Origin: DATEZO01 sp035255485
Lineage (GTDB): Bacteria > Pseudomonadota > Gammaproteobacteria > Burkholderiales > Burkholderiaceae_D
Length of the DNA stretch: 11,293 nucleotides
NCBI GenBank assembly: GCA_035255485.1
Contig: DATEZO010000116.1
Location: forward strand, 1 to 11,293
Direction: 5' to 3'
The first letter of the stretch is position 1. Each line of letters begins with the position of its first letter. Below, piece by piece: positions 1 through 7,695 of this stretch. A program made the translations under genes and the position numbers. Under the pieces are notes generated by a model. It had not been told where the DNA came from and ran no database searches. It saw only the letters and a program-made list of their open reading frames with translations.

Positions 1-411
1 CTGGGCACGCTGACGCGCTTCTCCGGCACCGACACCACGCTCGGCCTGGCGTTCGCCAACAGCGGTGTGCTGTATCCCTTCTTCGGCACGCTGATGGGAT
101 GGCTGGGCGTGAGCATGACTGGTTCCGACACCGCGTCGAACGTGCTGTTCGGCGGCATGCAGCGCGTGGCAGCCGAGCAGCTCGGCCTGTCGCCCAACCT
201 GATGGGTGCGGCCAACAGCTCCGGCGGCGTGATGGGCAAGATGATCGATGCGCAATCCATCGTCGTGGCGTCCACCGCCACCCGCTGGTTCAACCACGAA
301 GGCGACATCCTGCGCTATGTGTTCTTCCACTCGATCGCACTCGCCGCCCTGGTCGGCCTGTTCGTGACCCTGCAGGCCTATGTCTGGCCTTTCAGCGCCA
401 TGGTCAAATAA
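1..411 (+). CDS. lldP: L-lactate permease (LldP/LctP family), C-terminal part
   Basis: The gene enters from the left edge and its last 136 codons are visible, ending at TAA. The protein imports lactate (and often glycolate) across the inner membrane, probably by proton symport; that role comes from the family. The visible stretch has the family's conserved C-terminal signature: a TGSDTASNVLFGGMQ-like segment (visible residues about 40-54), then AANSSGGVMGKMI and an AQSIVVAST segment, and a final hydrophobic helix (FFHSIALAALVGLFVTLQAY) before a short cytoplasmic tail. The full protein is normally about 550 residues, so roughly three quarters lies outside the window. A UspA gene follows after 13 bases and is probably co-transcribed. 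Codon use is GC-rich like the right-hand flank, consistent with core chromosome. Family assignment is firm; the exact substrate is inferred. Confidence 0.9.
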   Translation: MGTLTRFSGTDTTLGLAFANSGVLYPFFGTLMGWLGVSMTGSDTASNVLFGGMQRVAAEQLGLSPNLMGAANSSGGVMGKMIDAQSIVVASTATRWFNHEGDILRYVFFHSIALAALVGLFVTLQAYVWPFSAMVK

Positions 412-413
412 AC

Positions 414-420
414 AAGGAGA
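414..420 (+). promoter_or_regulatory. Ribosome binding site of the UspA gene
   Basis: AAGGAGA lies 4 bases before the ATG at 425. This strong Shine-Dalgarno match decides the start: the open frame extends back to 380, but that longer form would overlap the permease and has no comparable site. Confidence 0.8.
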
Positions 421-424
421 AAAA

Positions 425-877
425 ATGAGTAAACGTATTTTTGCCGCCATCGACGACAGCAGCACCTCGCAAAAGGCACTCGATGAAGCGGTTCGCCTGG
501 CCAAGGCGCTGGGCGCGGAGCTGTGCATTGCGACGGCCATCGACGAAGGCCCGTTGATGCAGCACGGGATGGGAATCGGCACCTTTGTCGACATCGACAA
601 GATGAAGCTGGAAATGCGCCAGGCCAGCATGGCACTGCTCGAGCAGGCGGTCGCCAGCGCGGCGGCGGCGGGTTGCCGGGCCGAGCACATGCTGATCGAA
701 CCGGATCAGCGCCGGATCGCGGAAATGATCGCCGATGCAGCCGGTCAGTGGAACGCCGACCTGGTCGTCGTCGGCACGCACGGCCGGCGCGGCTTCGAAC
801 GCATGCTGGTCGGCAGCGTGGCGGAGAACCTGGTTCGCATCGCCACCACATCGCTGATGCTCGTCCGGGAGAAATGA
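425..877 (+). CDS. Universal stress protein, UspA family
   Basis: The 150-residue protein is a single Usp domain of normal family length. It opens with a beta strand and acidic turn (KRIFAAIDDSSTS, residues 3-15) typical of the ATP-binding alpha/beta fold. It ends with the nucleotide-binding signature G-2x-G-9x-G-S, here Gly117, Gly120, Gly130 and Ser131, so it belongs to the ATP-binding class (MJ0577-like) rather than the non-binding UspA class. Such proteins are cytoplasmic and support survival under starvation or oxidative stress, but the specific role here cannot be read from sequence. The gene follows the lactate permease by 13 bases, suggesting one transcript, and the hairpin at 1041-1074 is a plausible end for it. 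The start at 425 is chosen for its AAGGAGA site. Confidence 0.93.
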   Translation: MSKRIFAAIDDSSTSQKALDEAVRLAKALGAELCIATAIDEGPLMQHGMGIGTFVDIDKMKLEMRQASMALLEQAVASAAAAGCRAEHMLIEPDQRRIAEMIADAAGQWNADLVVVGTHGRRGFERMLVGSVAENLVRIATTSLMLVREK

Positions 878-1040
878 GGCAGGCGGAAGCAGGGTGGGTC
901 GCGCATTAGTGTATGCGGGATGAACTTCCGGATGAGGATAGATTCGAGTCCGGCAACTAATCGTGCTTTGTCCCCCAATACACACTCGACAACGGGGCGC
1001 CAATGTTTCGGCAGGGTTCTCAGTATATGTGCCGCCGAAG

Positions 1041-1074
1041 AAAAAACGGGATCGCATCGACGATCCCGTTTTTT
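1041..1074. terminator. Bidirectional intrinsic terminator
   Basis: A perfect 14-bp inverted repeat (AAAAAACGGGATCG, loop CATCGA, then its exact complement) has an A6 tract on the left and a T6 tract on the right. Read from either strand it gives a GC-bearing stem followed by U residues, the form of a Rho-independent terminator. It sits 163 bases after the UspA stop and 54 bases beyond the end of the convergent RTX gene, so it can serve both. The 163 bases between the UspA stop and the hairpin show no convincing gene. Confidence 0.85.
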
Positions 1075-1128
1075 ACAGCATATCTCCTGCAAAGTTCTCG
1101 CTTTCCATTCGCACTTTCTCACGGACTT

Positions 1129-4100
1129 CTACATGTCGACTGCCACGATGTCGGAAGCCGTCAGTGCTTTCTGCCCCGTGAGCGTGAGGATTTGTACCGC
1201 GGCATAAGCTGTATCAGCCCCGTCGCGATCGAAATACAGCGCGCCCGTGGTCGTGTTGTAAAGGAATTCCGGTGCGGTTCCGGTCGCCATCGGTGTCGTG
1301 GAGCCTGACAGCAGCGCGATCGCACTCACGACGGTCATTCCAAAGTTACCAGCCACAATCTGGACTTTGTCTGTCCCCGATGTGAAGTCTGAAATGCTGT
1401 CAACGCCTTGATCAGGACTGACAAACCTGAAGATGTCGTTACCCGCGCCGCCAGACAAGGTATCGTTACCTGCACCTCCCTCAAGTGTGTCGTTCCCGCC
1501 ATCGCCAGTCAGATAATCATTGTCCGCGCCGCCGCTGAGCACGTCGTCGCCGTTCAGTCCGTACATGGTGTCAGCGCCACCCTGGCCATACATTACATCG
1601 GCACTGATGGTTCCGCTCACGACTTCCCCTGCCGCTGTCCCGGCAAATGCCTTGGCCGTGATGGTGGCAAGATCCCAAATCGTACCGTCATCGAACCTGA
1701 CTTGCTGCAGCGGGCTGTAGGGATTGCCCGGATTGCTGTCGCCAAAGAAGTAGCTGGCTTTCACCGTATCCGTCGTGCCTCCGATGCTCAGTATCAGGTC
1801 GTTGCCCGAGCGGGCCGCATACACCTCCGACGGCAGCACCCCACTCTTGAACTGCAACACATTGAGCTTGGCGGCGGAGATGTCATAGTCGCCGTTGATG
1901 GAGTCCTGGCCATCGCCTTTGCCAAACAGGTAGGTGTTGTTGCCGGCGTTGCCGCTCATCATGTCGTTGCCGGCACCGCCGTCCAGAGTGTCGTTGCCGT
2001 TGCCGCCCCACAGTGCATCGTTGCCGTCTCCACCGTATAGGGTGTCGTTGCCGTTCTCGCCCTGAATGGCGTCGTTGCCCGTGCCACCGCTGACCACATC
2101 GTTGCCGTCGCGGCCATACAGATTGTCTGCACCGGCTTGGCCATTGATGACATCATCAGCAACGGTTCCGGTGATGTTGTCGACAGCGTCTGTTCCTGCA
2201 AACACCTTCGCTGCGATTGCTGCCACATCCCAGCTCGTCCCATCCGCAAACACCACTTGCTGGATCGGGTTGTTCGGATTGCCGAGCGTGTCGCTGTAGA
2301 AGAAGCCGCCGATGGTGATCTTGTCCGTGGTGCCGGCAATGCTCAATACCAAATCATTGATGTACCGGGTTGCAACGATCTCCGATGGTGATACATCGCT
2401 CTTGAACTGCAGCACATTCAACTTGGCCGAACCGGTTTCCGAGTCACCGTTGATGACGTCCTGGCCATCGCCCTTGCCGAACAAGTAGGTGTCGTTGCCC
2501 GTGCCGCCCGACAAGGTGTCGTTGCCTGTGCCGCCATCGAGCGTATCGTTGCCGCCATCGCCGCTCAGGTAATCGTTGTCCGCGCCGCCATTGAGCACGT
2601 CGTCGCCATTCAGTCCGTACAAGGTATCCGCGCCCGCCTGGCCACTGATCGTCTCCCCGTTGTTGGTGCCGCTGATCGTGTCCGCATTCGGCGTTCCGGC
2701 AAATGCCTTGGCCGTAATGGTGGCAAGATCCCAGGTCGTCCCGTCATCGAACTTGACTTGCTGCAGCGGGCTGTAGGGATTGCCCGGATTGCTGTCGTTG
2801 AAGAAGTAGCCGACCTTCACCGTGTCCGTCGTGCCCGCGATGCTCAATATCAGGTCGGTGCCCGAGCGGGCTGCATACACTTCGGATGGCAGCACACCGC
2901 TCTTGAACTGCAGCACGTTGAGCTTGGTCGCGGATACGTCGTAATAACTGTTGATTGTGTCCTGCCCATCACCCTTGCCGAACAGGTAGATTTCATTGCC
3001 CGTGTCGTCGTTCAGCGTGTCATTGCCGGCACCGCCATCCAGCGTGTCGTTGCCGTTGCCGCCCCACAGAACATCGTTGTCGTCGCCACCAATGAGGATG
3101 TCGTTGCCGTTATCACCCTGGATGGCGTCATTGCCCGCTCCGCCGTTCAGCATGTCGTTACCATCGCGACCATACAGATTGTCCGCACCAGCCTGGCCAT
3201 TGATGACATCGTCTGCAATGGTGCCGGTGATATTGTCGCCAGCGTCCGTACCCGCAAACACCTTGGCAGCTAACGTTGCCACATCCCAGGTCGTCCCATC
3301 TGCGAACAGCACTTGCTGGATCGGGTTGTTCGTATTGCCGAGCGTGTCGCCATAGAAGAAGCCACCAAGGGTGATCTTGTCCGTGGTCCCGGCGATGCTC
3401 AACACCGCGTCTGTACCCGAGCGCGTCGCGACGATTTCCGAAGGCAGCACACCATCCTTGAACTGCAGCACATTCAGCTTGGTCGATGACGTATCCCAGT
3501 CGCCATTGATGATGTCCCGGCCGTCGCCCTTGCCGAACAGGTAGGTGTCGTTGCCCGCACTGCCCGACAAGGTGTCGTTGCCCGTACCGCCATCGAGCGT
3601 ATCGTTGCCGCCATCGCCGGTCAGATAATCGTTGTCCGCGCCGCCGTTGAGCACGTCGTCGCCGTTCAGTCCGTACAGGGTGTCCGCGCCGCCCTGGCCA
3701 TACATCACGTCGGCACCGATCGTACCGCTCGTGGTTTCCCCGGCGGCCGTCCCTGCAAACGCCTTGGCCGTAATGGCAGCGAGATCCCAGGTCGTGCCAT
3801 CGGCGAATTTGATCTGCTGCAGCGGATTGTAGGGATTGCCCGGATTGCTGTCGCCAAAGAAGTAACTGACTCTTACCGTATCCGTCGTGCCCCCGATGCT
3901 CAGCACCAGGTCGTTGCCCGAACTGGCCGCATACACTTCGGATGGCAGCACTCCACTCTTGAACTGCAGCACATTGAGCTTGGTGGCGGAGATGTCATAG
4001 TCACCGTTGATCCGGTCCTGGCCGTCTCCCTTGCCAAACAGGTAGGTGTTGTTGCCCGCATTGCCGTTCATCGTATCGTTGCCGGCACCGCCGTCCAGGA

Positions 4101-5118
4101 TATCGTTGCCGTTGCCACCATACAGACTATCGGAGCCATCGCCGCCATAGAGCTTGTCGTTGCCGTTCTCGCCCTGGATGAAATCATTATCCGCGCCGCC
4201 GTCGAGCAGGTCGTTTCCATCCCGGCCATACAGATTGTCAGCACCGGCCTGACCATTGATGACGTCATCGGCGATGGTCCCGGTGATATTGTCGCCGGCA
4301 GTCGTACCTCCAAACACCTTTGCCGTGAGCGCCGCCGTATCCCACGTCCTTCCATCCGCGAACACAACCTGCTGGATCGGATTGCTGGGATTACTTGGGG
4401 TATCCCCGTCAAAAAAGTAGTTGATGCTGATCTGGTCCGTCGTGCCGGCAATGCTCAAGACCAGGGTTGTACCGGAACGCGTCGCGATCACTTCCGACGG
4501 CAAGATACCGCTCTTGAACTGCAGTACATTCAGCTTTGAAGCGGCAGTGTCGTGATCATCGGCAATAGTGTCCTGGCCATCGCCTTTCCCGAACAGGTAG
4601 ATGTCGTTTCCCGTGCCTCCCGACAACGTGTCGTTGCCCGCACCGCCATCCAGCGTATCGTCGCCACCCCAACCCTTCAGTGTATCGGCGCCGGCCTGTC
4701 CGCTAATGGCTTCGCCATTGTTGGTCCCATTAATTAGGTCCGCATTGGGCGTGCCCCCATAGGCTTTGGCCTTGATAGTAGCAAGGTCCCAGATCGTGCC
4801 ATCCGCAAACTTTACTTGTTGAACTGGATTGCCCGGTCCGCCGGGATTGTCGCCATCAAAATAGCTGCTGAGAGTGATTTTGTCTGTCGTTCCCGCGATC
4901 GTAAGCACTAAACCATAGTCAGCGCGCGTCACCCAGATGTCCGAGGGAAGCACGCCATCCTTGAACTGCAAGACGTTGACCTTAGTCGGAGACGATTCGT
5001 CGTCGCCATTAATTACATCCTGACCATCACCCCTTCCGAACAGGTATATATCGTCGCCAAGGCCGCCTGCGAGGTAATCATTCCCGGCACCACCATCAAT
5101 CGTGTCATTGCCGCCCCC
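1129..5118 (-). CDS. RTX calcium-binding protein, C-terminal portion (downstream of frameshift)
   Basis: This is an open frame of 1329 residues that continues the protein starting at 7685 after a one-base frameshift at 5114-5118. It has no credible start of its own; the first possible initiator, a TTG at 4971, lies inside a conserved domain. It contains seven HCBP-related domains of about 95 residues (each running from a GKGDGQD motif through KLNVLQFK, VLSIAGTTDK and FADGTTWD) separated by blocks of 6, 8 or 10 nonapeptides of the GGxGNDxLx type, which wind into calcium-binding parallel beta rolls. The last ~95 residues (after GGAGNDIFRF) form a non-repeat domain ending in VAVDM, the usual type I (ABC exporter) secretion signal region. 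The protein is expected to be secreted and to fold on meeting external calcium. The stop (TAG) lies 54 bases from the bidirectional terminator. The function of the whole protein (toxin, adhesin or matrix protein) cannot be told from the repeats. Confidence 0.85.
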   Translation of the reverse strand, partial: GGGNDTIDGGAGNDYLAGGLGDDIYLFGRGDGQDVINGDDESSPTKVNVLQFKDGVLPSDIWVTRADYGLVLTIAGTTDKITLSSYFDGDNPGGPGNPVQQVKFADGTIWDLATIKAKAYGGTPNADLINGTNNGEAISGQAGADTLKGWGGDDTLDGGAGNDTLSGGTGNDIYLFGKGDGQDTIADDHDTAASKLNVLQFKSGILPSEVIATRSGTTLVLSIAGTTDQISINYFFDGDTPSNPSNPIQQVVFADGRTWDTAALTAKVFGGTTAGDNITGTIADDVINGQAGADNLYGRDGNDLLDGGADNDFIQGENGNDKLYGGDGSDSLYGGNGNDILDGGAGNDTMNGNAGNNTYLFGKGDGQDRINGDYDISATKLNVLQFKSGVLPSEVYAASSGNDLVLSIGGTTDTVRVSYFFGDSNPGNPYNPLQQIKFADGTTWDLAAITAKAFAGTAAGETTSGTIGADVMYGQGGADTLYGLNGDDVLNGGADNDYLTGDGGNDTLDGGTGNDTLSGSAGNDTYLFGKGDGRDIINGDWDTSSTKLNVLQFKDGVLPSEIVATRSGTDAVLSIAGTTDKITLGGFFYGDTLGNTNNPIQQVLFADGTTWDVATLAAKVFAGTDAGDNITGTIADDVINGQAGADNLYGRDGNDMLNGGAGNDAIQGDNGNDILIGGDDNDVLWGGNGNDTLDGGAGNDTLNDDTGNEIYLFGKGDGQDTINSYYDVSATKLNVLQFKSGVLPSEVYAARSGTDLILSIAGTTDTVKVGYFFNDSNPGNPYSPLQQVKFDDGTTWDLATITAKAFAGTPNADTISGTNNGETISGQAGADTLYGLNGDDVLNGGADNDYLSGDGGNDTLDGGTGNDTLSGGTGNDTYLFGKGDGQDVINGDSETGSAKLNVLQFKSDVSPSEIVATRYINDLVLSIAGTTDKITIGGFFYSDTLGNPNNPIQQVVFADGTSWDVAAIAAKVFAGTDAVDNITGTVADDVINGQAGADNLYGRDGNDVVSGGTGNDAIQGENGNDTLYGGDGNDALWGGNGNDTLDGGAGNDMMSGNAGNNTYLFGKGDGQDSINGDYDISAAKLNVLQFKSGVLPSEVYAARSGNDLILSIGGTTDTVKASYFFGDSNPGNPYSPLQQVRFDDGTIWDLATITAKAFAGTAAGEVVSGTISADVMYGQGGADTMYGLNGDDVLSGGADNDYLTGDGGNDTLEGGAGNDTLSGGAGNDIFRFVSPDQGVDSISDFTSGTDKVQIVAGNFGMTVVSAIALLSGSTTPMATGTAPEFLYNTTTGALYFDRDGADTAYAAVQILTLTGQKALTASDIVAVDM
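1369..4536 (-). repeat. Three tandem 1056-bp super-repeats inside the RTX gene
   Basis: The KLNVLQF codons of equivalent modules begin at 4536, 3480 and 2424 (long type) and at 3981, 2925 and 1869 (short type), each exactly 1056 bases apart. A shared CTGCAG-containing stretch at 3817, 2761 and 1705 shows the same spacing. Each unit has 352 codons: a long module (95-residue HCBP domain plus 10 nonapeptides, 555 bp) and a short module (95 plus 8 nonapeptides, 501 bp). The DNA copies are visibly very similar. The last unit diverges near its end, where the C-terminal domain begins. Earlier modules (KLN at 4983 and 5483) do not keep the period. Confidence 0.9.
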
Positions 5119-7685
5119 GCATACAAGTTGTCGTTACCGTCGCCGCCGTCGAGCACGTCGTTCCCATCTTGACCAAACAGGCTGTCGTTACCCTCCCGGC
5201 CATGAATCACATCATTTTGAATGGTGCCGACAATGTAGTCCGCCGCAGTCGTTCCTGCGAACACCTTGGCCGTCAGCGCCGCAACGTCCCAAGTGGTTCC
5301 ATCGCTAAAGATCACCTTTTGAATCGGGTTGTAGGCGCTGTCGGTCGTATCACGATAGAAGAACTGGCTGACCGTTACCTTGTCCGCAGTGCCGGCAATA
5401 CTCAATATCAGGTCATAGCCCGTTCGCGTAGCAACGATTTCGGAGGGCAAAATTCCGTTCTTGAACTGCAAGGCATTGAGCTTGGTGGCTGCGTTGTCGA
5501 AGTCGGAGGCAATCGTGTCCTGCCCGTCACCTTTACCGAACAGGTAAAGATCGTTACCAGCACCGCCCGTCAGCGAGTCGTTACCGACACCGCCTTCGAG
5601 CACATCGTCACCAAGTCCGCCGTCAACCGTGTCATTGCCGACTCCAGCGAAAACGACATCATTCCCGCCGTTTCCTTGAATGACATCGCTAGTACCTCCC
5701 GCAACGATAATATTGCTATCGGCGGTCCCGGTAGTTGAAAAATCCGCCTGTCCGTCAACCAGAACGCCAAGATCCTTGTACGTTGCCTGCAATTCGGTGC
5801 TCACCGGTACTGTACGGATGTAGTGCTCCATTAGCCCATAGCCATCCCATCCCGTATTGCTCAGCATATTTTTTGAGCAGAGGACAAGGTCGACGAGATC
5901 CGAGATGCCGTTAATTGGATCAGCCGCGATGTTTGTCGCAAACGTTTGCTCCAGTCTCGAGAAGTCGAGAGCAATTGCATTGTCGTTGATAACAACGTCA
6001 ATCAAGTCAAAGAGCGGCGCGAGGCGCGTTTGCATTACCAACGTTGCGTAGATGGAGTCCTTTAACGCGGCGAATGAACTGTTGAGGAAGCCGACCTGTT
6101 CCTCGCTAAGCCGGATGTCAATGCGTACCGAGTTATCTGCTGCGGCGCCACTACCACCGCCGCCACCACCACCAGCTCCTCCGCCGCCACCTCCGCTGCT
6201 TGTGCCGCCGCTCGTTCCACTGCTATCGAGATCGACGAAGTACCGGCCATTAAATGCTTCCAGAACATGAAGCTTTTGTTCCCAAATACGACCGACGTCA
6301 AACCAGTTCATGCCGGCATAACTTGCCTCGGCGGCATAGTTCCCCTCATTCAGATTGCCGAATTGTGAATAGGTCACCACTACGTCGTAGCCCACAAATT
6401 TGGCTTCTGCGCGTTGTTGCAATGAAGTGATAAAGCCGGACGTATCCGCCCAGGCATCCAACATCTGATCAAGAAGCGCACGCTGCTCATGACGCGTAGT
6501 CGCCTGACTGAATTGGGTTAACAGTTCCTTCAATGCAGGAGAGAGGCTCGCGGCCTCGTGCAGATCGCGCACCATGCCGGAGCCTTGCATCTCGGGGAGC
6601 AGGTCGACACCTTCGGCAATCGGAATGTGGTCGGTGAACTCGCGATAGAAGGTGTCTTCGGCCAGATTGACGTCGCCCATCGTGCTGACGTCACCCATCG
6701 CGCCGGTGGACCCGTCGATTCGCGTAAAACTGCCCAGGTCGGCAATCTGGTTGCCGTTGGCGAGCGTCTGGTTGTTGAGGGTCTTGGCGACATTGATCGC
6801 CGCAATGCCCAGTTGATTCAGCGTGAACAGCTCATTCGCCTGCGAGACGCCATCCTGGTTCAAATCGCGCCAGACGCGCAGATTTTCCCACTGCGCATCC
6901 GCACTGGTGACCTTGCCATCACCGTTCGTATCTTGCTGAGTAAGGGCCGCGAAACCATCGGCAGCCTTGAGTCCATTCGCCAGGAGTGTGGCATCGCCGA
7001 AGAGCTCGGTACCGTTGTCGATGGTTCCATTCCCGTTGCGGTCTAATGCCAGGAAGCCGTCGTCAGGACCGACCCAGCCTGTACCCTGCTTGACGCCGTC
7101 ACCGTCATGATCGAACAGGATGCCTGCTGATGTCGCTACGGTTTCGAGGCCATCTCCGTCGAGGTCGAAGGTTAATGGGTCTTTGCGGGGAGGGTGTTGG
7201 GCGTTGTTGAAGTCGTTTCTGCACTGGGGATCAATACGCGGGATTCCAGTTTCGTTAACCGGGATAACCCAAGAAAAATCCGTTGGCGAATATTCCGGAG
7301 GCGGGTCATAAGTGGAAAATATGTCGTGTATTGCATCTGGAATGTCTCTTATGGCCTTTACAAAATCATCAATCGTAAGCGGCTTTGTTGGCGAACGGCG
7401 TTCGACTTCATTCGCCCAGTCAATACCTTTCTTTAGTTCAGATAGATCTCGCTGCAGAGAATCTGACGCTGGCTCGCCCCAGTCATAAACGCCATAATCC
7501 GGTGCTGGCGTACTGCCATACCATCTTCCATCTTCTGGATTAAATGTATATCCGTCGATATTGTTACTATCGACGTATCCATTCAACTCATCAGCATGTA
7601 ATAGTGCACCTAGCCCGAGTTGGACTTTTTTTCCCGTTAAGAAGGCCGCTGCAGCGCCGAAGCCAAATTTTCCTAAAGCTCCCAT
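5013..7685 (-). CDS. FrpC-like RTX protein with self-processing module, N-terminal portion
   Basis: As read, this frame gives 890 residues, of which the first 856 are real and the last 34 are out of frame after the frameshift at 5114-5118. Domain order: residues 1-169, a unique N-terminal region with a Gly/Ala-rich hydrophobic start; Asp169-Pro170, then a FrpC-type self-processing module (about 170-350) with EF-hand-like loops at 174-182, 192-200, 215-227, 252-263 and 274-285; a conserved region around 363-375 (LLPEMQGSGMVRDL) and mostly helical sequence to 485; a polyglycine hinge (491-513); a second helical region (517-650); RTX nonapeptides (about 655-716); one HCBP-related domain (about 717-811); then more nonapeptides. 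In meningococcal FrpC this module cuts the Asp-Pro bond in a calcium-dependent way and can link the freed Asp to a lysine; activity here is inferred from the conserved site. The ATG at 7685 has a weak GGGAA site and lies 10 bases after the 64-residue membrane gene. Without frameshift correction the product lacks the C-terminal secretion signal. Confidence 0.85.
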   Translation of the reverse strand: MGALGKFGFGAAAAFLTGKKVQLGLGALLHADELNGYVDSNNIDGYTFNPEDGRWYGSTPAPDYGVYDWGEPASDSLQRDLSELKKGIDWANEVERRSPTKPLTIDDFVKAIRDIPDAIHDIFSTYDPPPEYSPTDFSWVIPVNETGIPRIDPQCRNDFNNAQHPPRKDPLTFDLDGDGLETVATSAGILFDHDGDGVKQGTGWVGPDDGFLALDRNGNGTIDNGTELFGDATLLANGLKAADGFAALTQQDTNGDGKVTSADAQWENLRVWRDLNQDGVSQANELFTLNQLGIAAINVAKTLNNQTLANGNQIADLGSFTRIDGSTGAMGDVSTMGDVNLAEDTFYREFTDHIPIAEGVDLLPEMQGSGMVRDLHEAASLSPALKELLTQFSQATTRHEQRALLDQMLDAWADTSGFITSLQQRAEAKFVGYDVVVTYSQFGNLNEGNYAAEASYAGMNWFDVGRIWEQKLHVLEAFNGRYFVDLDSSGTSGGTSSGGGGGGAGGGGGGGSGAAADNSVRIDIRLSEEQVGFLNSSFAALKDSIYATLVMQTRLAPLFDLIDVVINDNAIALDFSRLEQTFATNIAADPINGISDLVDLVLCSKNMLSNTGWDGYGLMEHYIRTVPVSTELQATYKDLGVLVDGQADFSTTGTADSNIIVAGGTSDVIQGNGGNDVVFAGVGNDTVDGGLGDDVLEGGVGNDSLTGGAGNDLYLFGKGDGQDTIASDFDNAATKLNALQFKNGILPSEIVATRTGYDLILSIAGTADKVTVSQFFYRDTTDSAYNPIQKVIFSDGTTWDVAALTAKVFAGTTAADYIVGTIQNDVIHGREGNDSLFGQDGNDVLDGGDGNDNLYAGAAMTRLMVVPGMITSQAALATIYTCSEGVMVRM
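5114..5118 (-). other. Frameshift site in a G5 run of the RTX gene
   Basis: On the coding strand the sequence reads TAT GCG GGG GCG GCA, giving Y-A-G-A-A. Adding one G, or re-reading one base (-1), gives Y-A-G-G-G-N-D-T, which exactly restores the nonapeptide consensus and joins the two long frames. The downstream frame then stays open for 1329 codons. The change is a single missing base in a five-G run; it could be a real mutation, slippage, or a sequencing or assembly error. Confidence 0.85.
6147..6218 (-). repeat. Polyglycine hinge coding sequence
   Basis: Residues 490-513 of the RTX protein consist almost wholly of Gly with a few Ser, Thr and Ala, encoded by GGC, GGT and GGA triplets. 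It separates the self-processing and first helical region from the second helical region and the RTX rolls, and probably acts as a flexible linker. Such triplet tracts are prone to length change. Confidence 0.8.
7176..7181 (-). other. Predicted autocatalytic Asp169-Pro170 cleavage site
   Basis: The codons GAC CCA encode the Asp-Pro bond directly before the LTFDLDGDGLET segment. In FrpC-type proteins the cut falls between the equivalent Asp and Pro, immediately before a PL-x-DLDGDG sequence. The identical arrangement here makes this the likely cleavage point, releasing residues 1-169. Confidence 0.7.
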
Positions 7686-7695
7686 ATGATTCCCA

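Noticed and set aside
935..962. GATTCGAGTCCGGC resembles the T-arm of a tRNA, possibly a tRNA gene end or attachment site
   Set aside because: The five bases before the TTCGAGT loop do not pair with CCGGC, and no acceptor, D or anticodon arms can be drawn, so it is not a tRNA or a convincing att site.
1408..2040. Long plus-strand open frames opposite the RTX gene (also near 2758-3273 and 5169-5738)
   Set aside because: They recur in register with the RTX repeats and arise from the repetitive GC-rich codons of the minus strand; no start signals or recognisable domains.
1369..4536. Regular repeats read as a possible CRISPR array or satellite
   Set aside because: The periodicity (27 bp and 1056 bp) is fully explained by codons for RTX nonapeptides and HCBP modules; no conserved repeat with unique spacers.
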